Shown here: positions 21,287-23,491 of the stretch, one piece after another
Position numbering within the stretch: the first letter of the stretch is position 1
How the letters are laid out: each line of letters begins with the position of its first letter
DNA from: Stenotrophomonas maltophilia
GTDB lineage: Bacteria > Pseudomonadota > Gammaproteobacteria > Xanthomonadales > Xanthomonadaceae
Assembly: GCA_002435595.1 (NCBI GenBank)
Contig: DJBL01000159.1
Span: 1 to 23,491 of the forward strand
DNA: 23,491 nt
Direction of reading: 5' to 3'
The notes under the pieces: model-generated
Seen by the model: the letters and a program-made list of their open reading frames with translations, nothing else
Told to the model about the DNA's origin: nothing
The model's database searches: none
Position numbers and translations under genes: made by a program

Positions 21287-23376
21287 CGCAACTGCTCCCA
21301 GAGGAAGCTATAGGCCAGCGCCGACATGTGCGCGGCCTGCGCATTGTTGGCTGCGCCGCCGTGACCGCCTTCGATGTTCTCGTAGTAGGTCACGTCCTTG
21401 CCCGCCTCGATCATCTTCGCGGCCATCTTGCGAGCATGGCCCGGATGCACCCGGTCGTCACGCGTGGATGTCGTGAACAACACCGGCGGGTAGGTCTTCT
21501 TCGCATCGAACAGGTGGTACGGCGAGAAGGTCTGGATGTATTCCCAGTCCGCCGTGTCCGGGTTGCCGTACTCCGCCATCCACGACGCGCCTGCCAGCAG
21601 GTGGCTGTAGCGCTTCATGTCCAGCAGCGGCACCTGCACCACCACCGCCCCGAACAGCTCCGGGTACTGGGTGAGCATGTTGCCGGTGAGCAGGCCACCG
21701 TTGCTGCCGCCCTGCACGCCCAGGTGCCTGGCCGAGGTGATCTTGCGGCTGACCAGGTCGCGGGCCACCGCCGCCATGTCCTCATAGGCCTTGTGGCGGT
21801 TCTGCTTCAGCGCCGCCTGGTGCCAGCGCGGGCCGTACTCGCCGCCGCCGCGGATGTTGGCGACCACGTACACCCCGCCCTTCTCCAGCCACGCCCGGCC
21901 CATCCCGCCCGAGTACGACGGGGTCAGCGAGATCTCGAAGCCACCGTAGCCGTACAGCAGGGTCGGGTTGCTGCCGTCGCGCTTCATGTCCTTGGCGTGC
22001 ACCACGAAGTACGGCACGCGCGTGCCGTCCTTGCTGGTGGCGAAGTGCTGCTCGATCACCTTGCCTTCGGCATTGAAGAACGCCGGCATGGTCTTGAGCA
22101 CCTCCGGCTGCCTGCCGATCTCGGCCAGCGCCAGGGTGGTCGGGGTCAGGTAGTCGGTGACCGTCATCCACACCGCATCGCTGTCATCGGCATCGACCGC
22201 GCCCACCGCCACCGTGCCGAACGCCGGCGCGCCGGTGAACTCGCTCTTCTTCCAGCCGCCCTCGCCCGGGGTCAACACGCTCAGGCGGCTTTTGACGTCG
22301 TCCAGCACGTTGAGCACCAGATGGTTCTTCGTCCAGCTGCTGCCGGCCAGCGAGGTGGTCTCGGTGGGCGCGAACAGCACCTCGAAGTCGCGCTTGCCGG
22401 CCAGGTAATCGTCCAGTTTGGTGACCAGCAGCGAACCGGCGGTGTAGGTCTTGCCGCCCACCGTCCACGCATCACGCAGCTCCAGGGTCAGCCACTGCTT
22501 GTGCAGGCCCTTCTCGGCCGAGTTCGGCGCGTCGATCTTGGTCAGCGTGCCGTCGTCGGCCCGCAGGTAGATCTCGTTGTTGTAGAAGGCCAGCGTGCGG
22601 CTGACCAGGTTGCGCTCGTAGCCGGGGGTGTCATCGTGCATGGCCGCGATGTACATGTCTTCGGGCTTGCCTTCGTAGACCACGCTGGCGCTCGCCATCG
22701 GCGTGCCGCGCTTCCACAGCTTGGCCACCCGCGGATAGCCGGAGGTGGTCATCGTGCCGGTGCCGAAATCGGTGTACACAAACACCGTGTCGCGGTCGAT
22801 CCAGTTCAGCCCGCCCTTGGATTCGGGGCGGAAGAAGCCGTCCTTGATCCAGGTCTTGTTGGCCAGGTCGAATTCGCGGGTGACATCGGCATCGGCGCCG
22901 CCGCGCGACAGCGCGATCAGGCAACGCGAATAGTCCGGGCGCAGGCAGTCGGCGCCGTGCCAGACCCAGTTCTCCCCTTCGGCCTTGTTCAGCGCATCCA
23001 GGTCGAGCACGGTTTCCCACGTGGGCGAGGCCTTGCGGTACTCGGCCAGCGTGGTGCGGCGCCACAGGCCGCGTTCGTGCTGCTTGTCCTTCCAGAAGTT
23101 GTAGTAGTAATCGCCGATCTTCTGCACGCCGGGAATCTTGGCGTCCGAGTCGAGCACCTCGCGGATGCTGGCTTCCATCTGCTTGAACGCCGGGGTCTGG
23201 GCCAGGCGGCCCTCGGACTTGGCGTTCTGCTGCTTGACCCAGTCCAGCGATATTTCGCCGGTGACGTCTTCCAGCCACGCGTACGGATCGGCGGGGGTCT
23301 CAGCGGCCATGGCGGTACCCGCCCCAGCAGCGGTGATCAGGCCGGCCATCAGGCAGGCCGAAGCGATTTTGGACAT
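21283..23376 (-). CDS. Prolyl oligopeptidase family serine peptidase (S9A), exported
   Basis: A 697-residue enzyme expected to cleave short peptides after proline. Signal peptide 1-24 (cleavage after TAMA) sends it to the periplasm. Beta-propeller about 80-430, then the alpha/beta-hydrolase domain with Ser558 (GVQGGSNGGLLTG), Asp641 (STRDDRVHP) and His672 (IEGGHGG). YGYGGFEISLTPSYS and NIRGGGEYGPRWH are typical of the prolyl oligopeptidase branch rather than oligopeptidase B, and the loop there lacks the acidic pair seen in the neighbouring ptrB product. GGAG lies 5 nt before the ATG. The stop codon belongs to a REP element. The strict proline preference is inferred from family. Confidence 0.93.
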   Translation of the reverse strand: MSKIASACLMAGLITAAGAGTAMAAETPADPYAWLEDVTGEISLDWVKQQNAKSEGRLAQTPAFKQMEASIREVLDSDAKIPGVQKIGDYYYNFWKDKQHERGLWRRTTLAEYRKASPTWETVLDLDALNKAEGENWVWHGADCLRPDYSRCLIALSRGGADADVTREFDLANKTWIKDGFFRPESKGGLNWIDRDTVFVYTDFGTGTMTTSGYPRVAKLWKRGTPMASASVVYEGKPEDMYIAAMHDDTPGYERNLVSRTLAFYNNEIYLRADDGTLTKIDAPNSAEKGLHKQWLTLELRDAWTVGGKTYTAGSLLVTKLDDYLAGKRDFEVLFAPTETTSLAGSSWTKNHLVLNVLDDVKSRLSVLTPGEGGWKKSEFTGAPAFGTVAVGAVDADDSDAVWMTVTDYLTPTTLALAEIGRQPEVLKTMPAFFNAEGKVIEQHFATSKDGTRVPYFVVHAKDMKRDGSNPTLLYGYGGFEISLTPSYSGGMGRAWLEKGGVYVVANIRGGGEYGPRWHQAALKQNRHKAYEDMAAVARDLVSRKITSARHLGVQGGSNGGLLTGNMLTQYPELFGAVVVQVPLLDMKRYSHLLAGASWMAEYGNPDTADWEYIQTFSPYHLFDAKKTYPPVLFTTSTRDDRVHPGHARKMAAKMIEAGKDVTYYENIEGGHGGAANNAQAAHMSALAYSFLWEQLR

Positions 23377-23491
23377 TGCAGCTCCAGGCGGTCATAAGCC
23401 CCGGACGCTATCACACGGGCTGGCTGGCGCTCCCGTGTCGAAGGTCAGGGCGCGCGGCGCGCGGCACCGCACGGCGGCGCCGGGCCTGCGG
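23377..23491. other. Upstream region of the prolyl oligopeptidase gene
   Basis: This stretch holds the Shine-Dalgarno of the minus-strand peptidase gene and presumably its promoter. A TGATAG hexamer on the minus strand (near 23410-23415) is the only -10-like sequence, with no -35 at a normal distance. The last 50 bases are a GC-rich run (GCGCGCGGCGCGCGGC) with no gene visible. Confidence 0.35.

Noticed and set aside
19692..21344. 550-residue minus-strand open frame across the aminotransferase gene
   Set aside because: Covers a gene with all PLP-binding residues in the plus frame and extends through intergenic repeats. Not credible.
21328..23397. 689-residue open frame opposite the prolyl oligopeptidase gene
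   Set aside because: Antisense shadow without a ribosome site or recognisable domain.

Overview
The window is a GC-rich chromosomal segment (68-70% by eye) that reads as Stenotrophomonas, close to S. maltophilia. Three things point there. A TetR gene is divergent from a three-gene RND efflux operon and matches smeT-smeDEF in layout. The operator has the known SmeT form. Short GTAG-headed palindromes (the SMAG type of REP element) lie between genes. I see no tRNA, rRNA, CRISPR array, insertion sequence or prophage, so this is core chromosome.

Layout. 1-3094 (minus): ubiE, then a lipoprotein M1 aminopeptidase that ends in a REP element. 3202-5113 (plus): a yeast-type cytosine deaminase, two small unrecognised genes and a small iron-permease-family membrane protein. 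5156-10916 (minus): smeD-smeE-smeF, the adaptor, inner-membrane pump and outer-membrane channel of one tripartite drug efflux pump. 11147-11815 (plus): smeT, with a 28-bp pseudopalindrome lying within the smeDEF promoter. 12020-16895 (minus): lptM-dapF-DUF484-xerC-hslV-hslU, tightly packed, joining LPS-assembly support, meso-diaminopimelate synthesis, chromosome dimer resolution and the HslVU protease. 16955-17377 (minus): a ybaN-like DUF454 gene. 17484-19601 (minus): an exported oligopeptidase B. 19713-20900 (plus): a class I aminotransferase. 21283-23376 (minus): an exported prolyl-oligopeptidase-family enzyme. Three exported or lipid-anchored peptidases in 23 kb suggest a capacity to use peptides.

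The best leads are in the control layer rather than in a new gene system. (1) REP heads supply the stop codons of the M1 and prolyl oligopeptidase genes, and a worn version may do so for oligopeptidase B. (2) hslV and hslU are separated by two facing REPs and a 32-bp tandem repeat of palindromes. (3) The hslV Shine-Dalgarno lies inside a 9-bp stem two bases before the start codon. (4) Several genes have a -10-like hexamer only 6-7 bases before ATG, suggesting leaderless mRNAs. (5) The smeDEF leader is about 150 nt and can form two mutually exclusive hairpins. I did not find a wholly new multi-gene system.
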